Below are positions 38,472 to 47,694 of a stretch of DNA of 64,000 nucleotides, piece by piece. Numbering within the stretch: the stretch's first letter is position 1; each line of letters starts with the position of its first letter. Origin of the DNA: Mesorhizobium onobrychidis (GTDB taxonomy: Bacteria > Pseudomonadota > Alphaproteobacteria > Rhizobiales > Rhizobiaceae); NCBI RefSeq assembly GCF_024707545.1, contig NZ_CP062229.1, positions 372,001 through 436,000 of the forward strand, read 5' to 3'. The notes beneath the pieces were generated by a model. That model saw only the letters and a program-made list of their open reading frames with translations. It was not told the origin of the DNA and ran no database searches. The position numbers and the translations under genes were made by a program.

Positions 38472-39701
38472 TCACGCCGCCAGCAGCGACTTCAGCTTGA
38501 TCGTCTGCGAGCCGAGCGCTTCCGGCGCCGGTTTTGCCCGCCTGGCGATTAGCATCTCGGCCAGCCTTATGTCGCGGGCGACCGTGTTGCCCGGGCCGAT
38601 GCCGCTCGCTGCGACGAGCCTGCCGTCTTCGGCCAGATGAAACAGGATGAAGGCGCCATCGTCGAGGTCGCGGCGCACGACCTTGCTGCCCTCGTCCGAC
38701 AGCCCTGATATCTGCAAGGTCAGGCCGTACTGATCCGACCAGAACCATGGCACCGCCGCGTGGGCCTCACCGGTGCCAAGCATGTTCCTGGCCGCAAGCG
38801 CGCCCTGCTCCTGCGCGTTGCGCCAGGCTTCCAGCCGCACGCGCCGGCCGCCATAGACGGCAAGCGGAAACGAGCAGCAATCGCCGGCGGCGAAGATGTC
38901 CGGATCGCTGGTGCGAAGCTCGGCATCGACAGCTATGCCGTTGTCGATCGTCAGCCCCGCTTCCGCGGCAAGTCCGGTCACCGGCACGGCGCCGATGCCG
39001 ATCACCGCCAGATCGGCGACGATGTCCTGCCCGCCGGCAAGCGCGATGCGCACCTGGGCGCCGTCGTCGACGATCGCGGCGATGCCGTCGCCGCACAGGA
39101 TTTTGACCCCTTCGGCTTCATGCGCCTCGTGGATGGTTTTGGCGATCTCGGCCGGCACGCCGCGCATCAGGATTCGCGGCTGCGCCTCGATGACGGTAAC
39201 CGTTGCCCCCAGCCTGCGCGCCGCGGCGGCAAGCTCGAGGCCGATGAAGCCGCCGCCAACGATGGCAATGCGGTTTCCGGCGCTGAGATGGGCGCGAATG
39301 GCCAACGCGTCGTTGAAGGTCCGGAGATAGACACAGCGCGCGCCGAGGCCGGGCATCGGCAGCTTGCGCGGTAAGGAACCAGTCGCCAGCAAGAGCTTGT
39401 CGTATGGCAGGACCGAGCCGTCCGACAGGCGCACGACGTGCACCGCGCGGTCGATCGCCACCGCCTGAACCGAATGGATATGCCGGATCGACCTCTCGGC
39501 CAGGATCTCATCGCTGGCGATCGCCTTGATCATGGGAGCATCGCCGACCATCGCGTCTTTCGACAGCGGCGGCCGCTCGTAGGGCAGATGCGGCTCGTCG
39601 CCGACCAGCGTCACCGGGCCGTCATAGAAGAGATCGCGCAGCGCCAAGGCAGCCCGCCCGCCGCATTCGCCGGCACCGATGATTACCATCCCTTTCGTCA
39701 T
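38472..39701 (-). CDS. mocF: MocF-type ferredoxin reductase (FAD/NADH oxidoreductase)
   Basis: 409-residue FAD-dependent reductase of the rubredoxin/ferredoxin reductase family. N-terminal dinucleotide motif VIIGAGECGGRAALAL, ERPPLSKD, a second NAD-binding motif IAIVGGGFIGLELA, and the FAD motif DIFAAGDCCSFP. It would pass electrons from NAD(P)H to the adjacent Rieske ferredoxin. ATG 39701 lies six bases past the mocE stop; a longer in-frame start would run into mocE. The moc naming rests on the D-E-F gene set. Confidence 0.87.
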   Translation of the reverse strand: MTKGMVIIGAGECGGRAALALRDLFYDGPVTLVGDEPHLPYERPPLSKDAMVGDAPMIKAIASDEILAERSIRHIHSVQAVAIDRAVHVVRLSDGSVLPYDKLLLATGSLPRKLPMPGLGARCVYLRTFNDALAIRAHLSAGNRIAIVGGGFIGLELAAAARRLGATVTVIEAQPRILMRGVPAEIAKTIHEAHEAEGVKILCGDGIAAIVDDGAQVRIALAGGQDIVADLAVIGIGAVPVTGLAAEAGLTIDNGIAVDAELRTSDPDIFAAGDCCSFPLAVYGGRRVRLEAWRNAQEQGALAARNMLGTGEAHAAVPWFWSDQYGLTLQISGLSDEGSKVVRRDLDDGAFILFHLAEDGRLVAASGIGPGNTVARDIRLAEMLIARRAKPAPEALGSQTIKLKSLLAA

Positions 39702-39706
39702 CACAG

Positions 39707-40021
39707 TCACCCGATCTGAATGAGGACTTTGCCGGCATCGACCTTGACCGGATAAGTCCTGAGATTGACGCAGACCGGCGCGCCCCTTGCAGCACCGGTC
39801 TTGTAGTTGAAGCGGCCATTGTGCTTCGGGCATTCGATGATGTCGTCCATCACCAGCCCGTCGGCCAGATGCACCTTCTCATGCGTGCAAAGACCGTCCG
39901 TCGCGAAATATTCGTCGTCGGGGCTGCGATAGATGGCGAAGGTGCGGCCGCCATGGTCGAACCGCATCACGTCCTCTTCGTCGATGTCTTCGGAATCACA
40001 GGCCTCGACCCAGTCGCTCAT
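39707..40021 (-). CDS. mocE: MocE-family Rieske [2Fe-2S] ferredoxin
   Basis: 104-residue Rieske protein. The cluster ligands are Cys45/His47 in LCTHEKVHLADG and Cys64/His67 in ECPKHNGRFN. It is a soluble electron carrier, between its reductase (mocF) and the membrane oxygenase (mocD), all on one strand with short spacing. Confidence 0.9.
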   Translation of the reverse strand: MSDWVEACDSEDIDEEDVMRFDHGGRTFAIYRSPDDEYFATDGLCTHEKVHLADGLVMDDIIECPKHNGRFNYKTGAARGAPVCVNLRTYPVKVDAGKVLIQIG

Positions 40022-40073
40022 TAGTCCTCCCGGCAGAATTTTGCTTGGTCAACTTGCCCGGCACGGGCGCATG

Positions 40074-41183
40074 TCATTCCGCTGCTGCCGCGACAGCATC
40101 GTTATCGTTGTGGAATTCCTCGCGATAGGGCTTCGCGGTCGGCGGCAGTTCGCGCTTGAGGAAATAGTCCTCATTGCGCAGCTGGCGCACGAAGGCAGGC
40201 ACCATCTCGCGATAGCCGGCCAGGATCGACGGCGTCGGCGTCGGCAGGTCGTGCTTGATCAGTTCGTGCAGCCTCGGCAGCGCGTGATAAGGCACCATCG
40301 GGAACATGTGATGCTCAACATGATAGTTCATGTTCCAGTAGATGAAGCGGCTGATCGGGTTCATGTAGACGGTGCGGCTGTTGAGGCGATGGTCGATGAC
40401 ATTTTCGGCCAGGCCGCCATGCTGCAGGAGGCCGGTCATGACGTGATGCCAGGCGCCGTAAAGCCTGGGCAGACCGACCAGCATCAAGGGCAGGAACGAG
40501 CCGCTATAAAGCGCCAGCGCGATGGTCGCGGCATAGATCGCGGTCCAGATGCGGGCAATGCGGATCGCCTTTGGCTGCTCCTGCTCCGGAATGAAGGTCT
40601 TTTCCCCCGGGCTGATGTTACCGGCCGCATTGCGAACCATGTCGCTCATAGCATGCCAGGCATCGACAATGCCGAAGAAATTGAGCACGACGCGCACCAG
40701 GTCCGGTGGGCGCATCACCGCGATTTCCGGATCGCGGCCGACGATGATCGTATCGGTGTGATGCCGCGTATGGCTCCAGCGCCAGGTCACCGGATTGCGC
40801 ATGATCATGAAGCAGGCGATCTGATAGATCGCATCATTCATCCACTGCGTCCTGAACGCGGTGCCGTGACCGCATTCGTGCCAGCGTGAATCGGTGGAAG
40901 AGCCGTAGAGGACGCCATAGACGAAGAAGAACGGCACGCACCACCATGTGCCCCAGAACCAGGCACCGCCCGCTCCGCTCAGGATCAGGGCGCCGAGCCA
41001 GATGGTGGTGTCGCGAATCGCCGGCCCATCGGAGCGCTGCATCAGCTCCCTCATCCGCTTGCGGGGCACGTCGGTATGATACCATTCAGCCGCTGCCAGC
41101 CCGGTCTCGACGGCGAGCTTCGCGTCGCGGCCGAGCAGGCTGTAGTCTCGCCGGGACGGCATTGCGGATAGTGTCGCTTCCAT
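40074..41183 (-). CDS. mocD: MocD-like membrane diiron oxygenase (fatty-acid desaturase fold)
   Basis: 369-residue membrane protein with the three histidine boxes of the desaturase/alkane-hydroxylase superfamily: HECGH (102-106), HTRHH (138-142) and HVEHH near 300, plus several hydrophobic segments. In S. meliloti MocD, E and F are required for rhizopine use and are thought to demethylate 3-O-methyl-scyllo-inosamine. Placement beside inositol transport and catabolic genes supports an O-demethylase role here, but lipid desaturation cannot be excluded. ATG 41183 has GGAGG eight bases upstream; ATG 41204 is the alternative. Confidence 0.85.
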   Translation of the reverse strand: MEATLSAMPSRRDYSLLGRDAKLAVETGLAAAEWYHTDVPRKRMRELMQRSDGPAIRDTTIWLGALILSGAGGAWFWGTWWCVPFFFVYGVLYGSSTDSRWHECGHGTAFRTQWMNDAIYQIACFMIMRNPVTWRWSHTRHHTDTIIVGRDPEIAVMRPPDLVRVVLNFFGIVDAWHAMSDMVRNAAGNISPGEKTFIPEQEQPKAIRIARIWTAIYAATIALALYSGSFLPLMLVGLPRLYGAWHHVMTGLLQHGGLAENVIDHRLNSRTVYMNPISRFIYWNMNYHVEHHMFPMVPYHALPRLHELIKHDLPTPTPSILAGYREMVPAFVRQLRNEDYFLKRELPPTAKPYREEFHNDNDAVAAAAE

Positions 41184-41262
41184 TGAGGCTGCCTCCGTCG
41201 GCATCCATCAGAACGGGTGCCTCTGCCACAGGTGGTTTTGTCGCAAAATAACGCCAAGCCAT

Positions 41263-41323
41263 GATAGGCTCAATATCACGAAGATTGTTTCTATCATTTC
41301 CCATCAGAATGATATAAGCCTAT
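41263..41323. promoter_or_regulatory. operator candidates between mocD and the LacI regulator gene
   Basis: Two nested inverted repeats occupy the divergent promoter region. The inner one is a perfect TATCATT-N9-AATGATA (41292-41314). The outer one pairs GATAGGCTCAATATC (41263-41277) with GATATAAGCCTAT (41311-41323), allowing a mismatch. Autoregulation and control of mocDEF by the adjacent LacI-family protein is the natural inference. Confidence 0.5.
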
Positions 41324-41364
41324 GCCAGACAATGAGGCAGGAAGGGCAATCAGGCAGGAAGCTC

Positions 41365-42396
41365 ATGGCAAAACGGCCGACCATCACCGATCTGGCGCGC
41401 GCCTCCGGCGTCAGCGTCGCCACCGTCGACCGGGTGCTAAACAATCGCCTGCCGGTGCGCAAGGAAACCGCGCGCCGCGTCTATGAGGCCGCCACCAGCA
41501 TCGGCTACCACGCCGCCGGACTGATCAAGCAGCGGATGCGCCAGGAACTGCCCGAATACCGGCTCGGCTTTCTGCTGCTGAGGGGCAATGATGTTTTCTA
41601 CAGCGATTTCGCGCGGGAGCTCGAACTGGCGGTGTCGCAATCGCAGCGCTTCCGCGGCGTCGCAACCATCGACTTCGCCAGTTCGCTGGCCCCCGACGAG
41701 ATCGCCGCCCATATGCGCAAGCTGGCGGCGAAATCCAGGGCCGTCGCCCTTGTCGGTCCGGACCATCCGACGCTGACGGCAGCCGTCGAGACCCTGAAGG
41801 CAAGGGGGCAACCCGTCTTCTCCCTGCTATCCGACTTTGCCGCCGGCATCCGCGAGGGCTATGTCGGCCTCGACAACCGCAAGGTCGGCCGCACCGCGGC
41901 CTGGATGATCGCCAGGGCGGCGAGGAAACCCGGCAAGGTCGCCCTTTTTGTCGGCAGCCATCGCTTCCATGGCCATGAGCTACGCGAGATCGGCTTCAGA
42001 TCATTCTTCCGCGAGCATGCGCCGGAATTCACGGTGCTGGAGACGCTGGTCAATCTGGAGGCCAACCAGGTGACCCATGATGCGATGATCGATCTTCTGG
42101 CGCGGTACCCGGATCTTGCCGGCTGCTACGTCGCCGGCGGCGGCATGGAAGGCGCGGTCTCGGCGCTCAGGGCAGCGAGGCCCATAAATATGCCGGTGGT
42201 CGTCTGCAACGAGATCAACGCCGAGTCGCGCGCGGCGCTCGCCGACAACATCCTGACCATGGTGATTTCGACGCCGCTGGCAGCACTATGTCGCGAGCTT
42301 GTCGGGCTGATGGCGCATGCCATCGAGGCAGGCGCTGCCAATGCGCCGGGCCAGACCTTCCTGCCCTTCGATATCTATCTACCGGAAAACATCTAG
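41365..42396 (+). CDS. LacI-family transcriptional regulator of the moc/inositol transport region
   Basis: 343-residue repressor. The LacI HTH and hinge occupy residues about 4-60 (TITDLARASGVSVATVDRVL), followed by a periplasmic-binding-protein-like sugar domain. It ends in LPFDIYLPENI. Divergent to mocDEF and upstream of a sugar ABC operon, it probably senses an inositol derivative. ATG 41365 has AGGAAG upstream; ATG 41332 is less likely. Confidence 0.9.
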   Translation: MAKRPTITDLARASGVSVATVDRVLNNRLPVRKETARRVYEAATSIGYHAAGLIKQRMRQELPEYRLGFLLLRGNDVFYSDFARELELAVSQSQRFRGVATIDFASSLAPDEIAAHMRKLAAKSRAVALVGPDHPTLTAAVETLKARGQPVFSLLSDFAAGIREGYVGLDNRKVGRTAAWMIARAARKPGKVALFVGSHRFHGHELREIGFRSFFREHAPEFTVLETLVNLEANQVTHDAMIDLLARYPDLAGCYVAGGGMEGAVSALRAARPINMPVVVCNEINAESRAALADNILTMVISTPLAALCRELVGLMAHAIEAGAANAPGQTFLPFDIYLPENI

Positions 42397-42774
42397 GTTC
42401 GGGTAAAACGTCTGGGCTCAGCCAGGGATCCAGGTTCAGATCGGGCACCACGATGCGTCGGCAATGATGTGAACCATCAAGTTGATGGATTCTTGCAGAA
42501 GATTTGCCGGCCCTCAGCCGCGTTATCCGAAAATCCGTCATCCGATTTCGGAATCTCCTTGACGCCCGCCCGCAGAATGGAATAAATATTTCACCAACTA
42601 GGTATTTTGGTTCTTTCGTTCCGGAACATCTGTTTCAACGGAGGGCTTGGTGTTCAAGACAACGCGGAAATCGCCATCGGGAACGGAGTGGCAATCGGGA
42701 GAGATTCCCTGGGAGATCGGGGATTCCGGGTAGATCGGTGCAGCCGGACACCAATTCTGTGGAGGAGAGATAAA
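42397..42774 (+). promoter_or_regulatory. non-coding leader before the sugar ABC operon
   Basis: No gene is seen in this 378-base gap. It holds a small inverted repeat tccgaaaatc/gatttcgga (42527-42552), a near match GGAA-TAAATA-TTTC (42579-42592) to the GGAA-N6-TTCC pattern proposed for rhizobial IolR, and a GTTCCGGAAC palindrome (42619-42628). A GGAGGAGAG ribosome-binding site at its end precedes the binding-protein gene. Confidence 0.5.
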
Positions 42775-43716
42775 ATGAAGAAACTGATTTTGGGCGCCGC
42801 ATTTTTGGCGCTGATGAGCTCGTCCGCCCTCGCTGCCAAGATCGGCGTGTCGATGGCGCTGTTCGACGACAATTTTCTCACCGTGCTGCGCAACGGCATG
42901 ATCGAGCAGGCCAAGGGCATGGAGGGCGTGGAACTGCAGGTCGAGGACGCGCAGAACGACGTCGCCAAACAGCTCGACCAGATCAAGAACTTCGTCGCCT
43001 CGGGCGTCGACGCGATCATCGTCAATCCGGTCGACACCTCGGCCACCCAGGCGATGTCGGACGCAGCGGCTGCGGCCAAGGTTCCGTTGGTCTACGTCAA
43101 CCGCGAGCCGGTCAATGTCGACACGCTGCCGGACAACCAGGCTTTCGTCGCCTCGAACGAGGTCGAATCCGGCACTCTCGAGACCCAGGAGGTCTGCCGC
43201 CTGTTCAAAGAGGCCGGTAAGACCGAGGCCAATGTCTACGTGATCATGGGCGAGCTGTCGAACCAGGCCGCGGTGCAGCGCACCAAGGACATTGACGATG
43301 TGATCGCCACTCCGGAATGCAGCTTCATCAAGATCATCGACAAGCAGACGTCGAACTGGAAACGCGAGGAAGCGCAGAACCTCATGACGAACTGGCTGTC
43401 GACCGGCACGCCGTTCGATGGCGTGATCGCCAACAATGACGAAAGCGCCATCGGTGCCATCCAGGCCATGAAGGCTGCCAACATCGACATGAAGTCGGTT
43501 GTCGTCGGCGGCGTGGACGCCACTCAGGACGCGCTTTCCGCGATGCAGGCGGGCGATCTCGACGTGACCGTGTTCCAGGATGCGGCCGGCCAGGGCGCCG
43601 GGGCGCTGGACGCGGCGCTCAAGCTTTCCAAGGGCGAGGCGGTTGAACAGAAGGTCTACATCCCCTTCCAGCTGGTCACGCCGGCAAACATCGACAAGTT
43701 CCTGCAGAAGAACTGA
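42775..43716 (+). CDS. periplasmic sugar-binding protein, MocB/rhizopine-inositol type
   Basis: 313-residue solute-binding protein with a signal peptide (MKKLILGAAFLALMSSSALA, cleavage after ALA) and the ribose-binding-protein fold: IGVSMALFDDNFLTVLRNG, then DAIIVNPVDTSA and GVIANNDESAIGA. It is the extracellular receptor for the permease and ATPase encoded downstream. Neighbouring moc and iol genes point to inositol, a methyl-inositol or rhizopine as ligand (inference). ATG 42775 follows GGAGGAGAG. Confidence 0.9.
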   Translation: MKKLILGAAFLALMSSSALAAKIGVSMALFDDNFLTVLRNGMIEQAKGMEGVELQVEDAQNDVAKQLDQIKNFVASGVDAIIVNPVDTSATQAMSDAAAAAKVPLVYVNREPVNVDTLPDNQAFVASNEVESGTLETQEVCRLFKEAGKTEANVYVIMGELSNQAAVQRTKDIDDVIATPECSFIKIIDKQTSNWKREEAQNLMTNWLSTGTPFDGVIANNDESAIGAIQAMKAANIDMKSVVVGGVDATQDALSAMQAGDLDVTVFQDAAGQGAGALDAALKLSKGEAVEQKVYIPFQLVTPANIDKFLQKN

Positions 43717-43868
43717 GGCAGAGGACCGTTTTTCGATGGGAGCGGCGGCAGAGCATCGGACCGTTTTGAGAATCCGATGTTGGAAAAACAAAAAAACGCC
43801 GCTCCTCTTCCCCTCGTCGCCGAAACAGGCGGCGGGAGGGCGACTACGGCTGACGGAGGAAGCAAGAT

Positions 43869-44945
43869 TTGGCACAGACAACCCATGGCGTCGGCGGACT
43901 CAGCTATGATGCGAAGAAGCGCACATGGCCTGCCGAATTCAACGTTTTCCTGGCGCTCATCATCCTTGTCGGCGCCTTCGAGCTGATAGGCCGGGTCTTT
44001 CTTGGCGACAGCTTCCTGTTCAACACCCGCGCCAATGTCGATACGATCTTCAACGAGGCGCGCCTGCAGATCATCATCCTGCAGGTGTCGATCGTCGGCA
44101 TCATCGCCATCGGCGTGACGCAGGTGATCATTTCCGGCGGCATCGACCTTTCCTCTGGTTCGATCGTCGGCGCCACGGCGATGATCGCCATGAGTTTCGC
44201 CCAGGTGGCGACGGTCAACGGCAACCCTAATCCCAAGGCGGTGTTCCTCGCGCAAGGCTGGACCGACCTGCCGGTGATCGTGCCGGTGCTGGTCGCGATC
44301 GGCTGCGGCCTGCTGGCGGGCCTGGTCAACGGCTCGTTGATCGCCTACACGCGCATTCCGCCGTTCATCGCCACGCTCGGCATGATGGTCACCGCGCGCG
44401 GCATCGCCAAATGGTGGTCCAAGGGGCAGCCGATCTCGTTTCCCACCGAAAGTTTCGCCGCCATCGGCAAGGGGCTGATGCCGGTCATCATCTTCATATC
44501 GCTGGCGATTCTGTTCCAGCTGATCCTGTCATACACCAGGTACGGCAAGCACTGTTATGCCATCGGCTCCAACGAGGACGCCGCCCGCATGTCCGGCATA
44601 AATGTCCAGAACCACAAGATCCTCGTCTTCGTCATTGCCGGTATCCTCGCCTCGCTTGCCGCCGTGGTGCTGAGCTCCAAGAATCTCACCGCTCAGGCCG
44701 GCATGGGCGTAATGTACGAACTGGACGCGATCGCCATGGCGGTCATCGGCGGCGTCTCGCTGTCGGGCGGCCGCGGCTCGATCATCGGAACGGTGATCGG
44801 TGCGCTGATCTTCGGCGTCATCATCTCCGGCTTCACCTTCCTGCGCCTCGACGCCTACTACCAGGAGATGGTCAAGGGCGTGATCATCATCGGCGCAGTC
44901 GTTCTCGACCAGTGGCGCCAGCGCCTGCGGGCAATGAGGGCTTGA
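43869..44945 (+). CDS. sugar ABC transporter permease (ribose/inositol type)
   Basis: 358-residue inner-membrane permease of the RbsC family with about ten hydrophobic segments; typical blocks are GVTQVIISGGIDLSSGSIVG and the C-terminal GGVSLSGGRGSIIGTVIGA. The start is a TTG at 43869 preceded by CGGAGGAAG. The 152-base gap after the binding-protein gene contains no feature that I recognise. It is coupled to the ATPase gene by a two-base gap. Confidence 0.93.
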   Translation: MAQTTHGVGGLSYDAKKRTWPAEFNVFLALIILVGAFELIGRVFLGDSFLFNTRANVDTIFNEARLQIIILQVSIVGIIAIGVTQVIISGGIDLSSGSIVGATAMIAMSFAQVATVNGNPNPKAVFLAQGWTDLPVIVPVLVAIGCGLLAGLVNGSLIAYTRIPPFIATLGMMVTARGIAKWWSKGQPISFPTESFAAIGKGLMPVIIFISLAILFQLILSYTRYGKHCYAIGSNEDAARMSGINVQNHKILVFVIAGILASLAAVVLSSKNLTAQAGMGVMYELDAIAMAVIGGVSLSGGRGSIIGTVIGALIFGVIISGFTFLRLDAYYQEMVKGVIIIGAVVLDQWRQRLRAMRA

Positions 44946-44947
44946 TC

Positions 44948-45715
44948 ATGTCAGACATCGTCCTGAAGACCGAAAACCTGACCAAATACTATGGCGGCGT
45001 GCATGCGCTGGAAAGCGCGAACTTCGAACTGCGCAAAGGCGAGCATGTCGCCATCATGGGTGACAATGGCGCCGGCAAATCGACCTTCGTGCGCCAGATC
45101 ACCGCCGTCGAGCAGCGCACCAGCGGCAAGGTCTGGTTCGACGGCAAGGAAGTGAACTTCGCCGGCCCGATCGCGGCGCGCGAGGCGGGCATCGAAACGG
45201 TGTTCCAGAACCTGGCGCTTGCCGACGATCTCGACGTGCCGTCGAACCTGTTTCTCGGCCGCGAAAAGGTGCTTTTCAATCTCGGGCCTTTCTCGATCCT
45301 CGATCGCAAGTTCATGCGCAAGGCGACCGAGGCAGCGCTGATCCGCACGGCGGTCAAGATTCCCAACCTTTCCAACACCATCCGCCACATGTCAGGTGGC
45401 CAGCGCCAGTGCGTGGCAATCGCCAGAACCGCGACTTTCGCGTCCAAGCTCATTATCATGGACGAGCCGACGGCAGCACTTGGTGTGCAGGAGACGATGC
45501 AGGTCGAAAACATCATCCGCACGCTGAAAGCCAATGGCGAGCCGCTGATCCTGATCAGTCACAACATGCGCCAGGTGTTCGATCTGGTCGACCGCATCGT
45601 CGTGTTCCGGCGCGGCCGCATCGTCGCCAATCTGCGCAAGCAGGACACCGACGGCAATGATGTCGTCTCATACATCACCGGCGCCAAGACCGGGGAGGCC
45701 GAACTTGCCGCCTAG
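44948..45715 (+). CDS. sugar ABC transporter ATP-binding protein (single domain)
   Basis: 255-residue ATPase with Walker A GDNGAGKST (38-46), signature MSGGQRQ and Walker B LIIMDEPTAAL. Unlike RbsA-type ATPases (about 500 residues) it has one nucleotide-binding domain, so it should work as a homodimer with the permease. Longer in-frame starts overlap the permease and were rejected. Confidence 0.93.
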   Translation: MSDIVLKTENLTKYYGGVHALESANFELRKGEHVAIMGDNGAGKSTFVRQITAVEQRTSGKVWFDGKEVNFAGPIAAREAGIETVFQNLALADDLDVPSNLFLGREKVLFNLGPFSILDRKFMRKATEAALIRTAVKIPNLSNTIRHMSGGQRQCVAIARTATFASKLIIMDEPTAALGVQETMQVENIIRTLKANGEPLILISHNMRQVFDLVDRIVVFRRGRIVANLRKQDTDGNDVVSYITGAKTGEAELAA

Positions 45716-45844
45716 GACGGATGCCGGCGCGGCGGGTCATCGGCCCGTCGCCGAGCAGCCGCAATAAGAAAATCTACTGCGCCTTGCCCTGAACGGTGCA
45801 GTAAAGACGCACTTCCATTTCGAACAATCTTCAAAGGAAATCCC

Positions 45845-46846
45845 ATGTCTCTCCGCTTCGCTCTTCTCGGTGCCGGCCGCATCGGCAAGGTCCACGCCCG
45901 TGCCGTCGGTTCCAATCCGCAGGCCAGGCTGGTCGCAGTTGCCGATGCCTTCGAGAAGGCGGCGACGGAGCTGGCGTCGGCCTATGGCGCGGAAGTACGC
46001 ACTATCGAGGCCATCGAAAAAGCCGGGGATATCGATGCGGTCATCATCTGCACGCCGACCGACACCCATGCCGATCTGATTGAGCGGTTCGCCAAGGCCG
46101 GTAAGGCGATCTTCTGCGAGAAGCCGATCGACCTGGACGCCGGCAGAGTGGAAGAATGCCTGGCCGTGGTCGACAAGGCCGGCGCCACTTTGATGGTCGG
46201 CTTCAACCGCCGCTTCGATCCGCATTTCGCCGCCGTGCGCAAGGCGATCGACGACGGCGCCATCGGCACCGTCGAGATGGTGACCATCACGTCGCGCGAT
46301 CCCGGCCCGCCGCCGCTTGACTATATCGGCCGCTCGGGCGGTATCTTCCGCGACATGACCATCCATGATTTCGACATGGCGCGCTTCCTGCTCGGCGAGG
46401 AGCCGGTGGCGGTCAGCGCCCATGCCTCGGTGCTGGTCGACAGACAAATCGGCGAGGCCGGCGATTTCGACAGCGTCAGCGTCATCCTCGAAACCGCCTC
46501 CGGCAAGCAGTGCATCATCTCCAATTCGCGGCGCGCCACTTATGGCTACGACCAGCGGATTGAGGTGCATGGCTCGAAAGGCATGGTTGCGGCCGAGAAC
46601 CAGCGGCCGGTGTCGATCGAACTGGCCAATGAGAAGGGCTATACGCGCCCGCCGCTGCACGACTTCTTCATGACCCGCTATCTCGACGCCTATGCCAACG
46701 AGATCGCTGCCTTCATCGCGGCGGCGACGTCAGGCAAGAAGGCGGCGCCGAGCGGCAAGGACGGACTCGTCGCGCTGAGGCTGGCGGACGCGGCGCTGAA
46801 ATCGGCTAGCGAAGGCAAGACCGTTCGCCTCGACAAGACAGTCTGA
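45845..46846 (+). CDS. iolG: inositol 2-dehydrogenase, Gfo/Idh/MocA family
   Basis: 333-residue NAD(P)-dependent dehydrogenase. Rossmann motif FALLGAGRIGKVHAR, the lysine-containing CEKPIDLD (catalytic Lys) and the substrate block FRDMTIHDFDMARFLLGEEP are visible. It would oxidise myo-inositol (or a relative) to the 2-keto compound that feeds IolE. AAAGGAAA precedes ATG 45845. Located right after the ABC genes and before an SDR gene. Confidence 0.9.
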   Translation: MSLRFALLGAGRIGKVHARAVGSNPQARLVAVADAFEKAATELASAYGAEVRTIEAIEKAGDIDAVIICTPTDTHADLIERFAKAGKAIFCEKPIDLDAGRVEECLAVVDKAGATLMVGFNRRFDPHFAAVRKAIDDGAIGTVEMVTITSRDPGPPPLDYIGRSGGIFRDMTIHDFDMARFLLGEEPVAVSAHASVLVDRQIGEAGDFDSVSVILETASGKQCIISNSRRATYGYDQRIEVHGSKGMVAAENQRPVSIELANEKGYTRPPLHDFFMTRYLDAYANEIAAFIAAATSGKKAAPSGKDGLVALRLADAALKSASEGKTVRLDKTV

Positions 46847-46869
46847 CTATCAAGCACAGGAGCAAGGCG

Positions 46870-47664
46870 ATGAACGGTTCCGCCGGTCGCAATTCAGAAA
46901 CACGCGCCATCGTCACCGGCGGCGCGCAAGGCATCGGCTACGCCGTGGCCGAGACGCTGGCCGACGAGGGCTGCCGCGCCCTGGCGCTGGTCGGCCGTTC
47001 CAGGGAGAAGGGCGACAGGGCGGTCGCCGCACTTGCGAAAAACGGCGTCGACGCCATCTTCATCAGCGCCGATGTCTCAGAGGTGGCCGATTGCAAGCGG
47101 GCCGTCGAAACGGCGATCAGCCATTTCGGCACTATCAATGCGCTGGTCAATGCTGCCGCCACCTCGGCGCGTGGTTCGCTGGTCGAGACCTCCGAGGAAA
47201 CATTCGACCAGATCTTCCAGACCAACGTGCGCGGCCCCTTCTTCCTGATGCAAGGCGTGGTGGCACAGCTGCTCGCCCGCAAGGCGCCTGGCTCGATCGT
47301 CAATGTGCTGTCGATGTCGGCGCATTGCGGCCAGTCGTTCCTGGCGCCCTATTCGTCAAGCAAGGGCGCGCTGGCGACGCTGACCAAGAATGTCGCCAAT
47401 GCCTACCGCAGCAATCGCATCCGCTGCAACGCGGTGCTGCCCGGCTGGATGGATACCGAGGGCGAGGCAATCGTGCAGAAGAAATGGCACGACGCGCCTG
47501 ATAACTGGCTGGAAAAGGCCGAGGCCGCGCAGCCGATGGGCCAATTGGTGAAGCCGGATCAGCTTGCCCGGTTGATCAGCTATATGATCAGCCCGCAGTC
47601 GGGCGTCATGACCGGGTCACTGGTCGACTATGACCAGAACATCGCCGGATCGTCGCCGGAGTAG
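46870..47664 (+). CDS. SDR-family oxidoreductase
   Basis: 264-residue classical short-chain dehydrogenase. The NAD motif TGGAQGIG, NAAAT-like NALVNAAATS, and catalytic Tyr161 and Lys165 (YSSSK) are present. The cluster suggests it acts on an inositol isomer or amino-inositol derivative, but the substrate is unproven. AGGAG lies upstream of ATG 46870. Confidence 0.9.
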   Translation: MNGSAGRNSETRAIVTGGAQGIGYAVAETLADEGCRALALVGRSREKGDRAVAALAKNGVDAIFISADVSEVADCKRAVETAISHFGTINALVNAAATSARGSLVETSEETFDQIFQTNVRGPFFLMQGVVAQLLARKAPGSIVNVLSMSAHCGQSFLAPYSSSKGALATLTKNVANAYRSNRIRCNAVLPGWMDTEGEAIVQKKWHDAPDNWLEKAEAAQPMGQLVKPDQLARLISYMISPQSGVMTGSLVDYDQNIAGSSPE

Positions 47665-47694
47665 CGCCGGCGAGTCCAGCGGAACGCCCATCAC

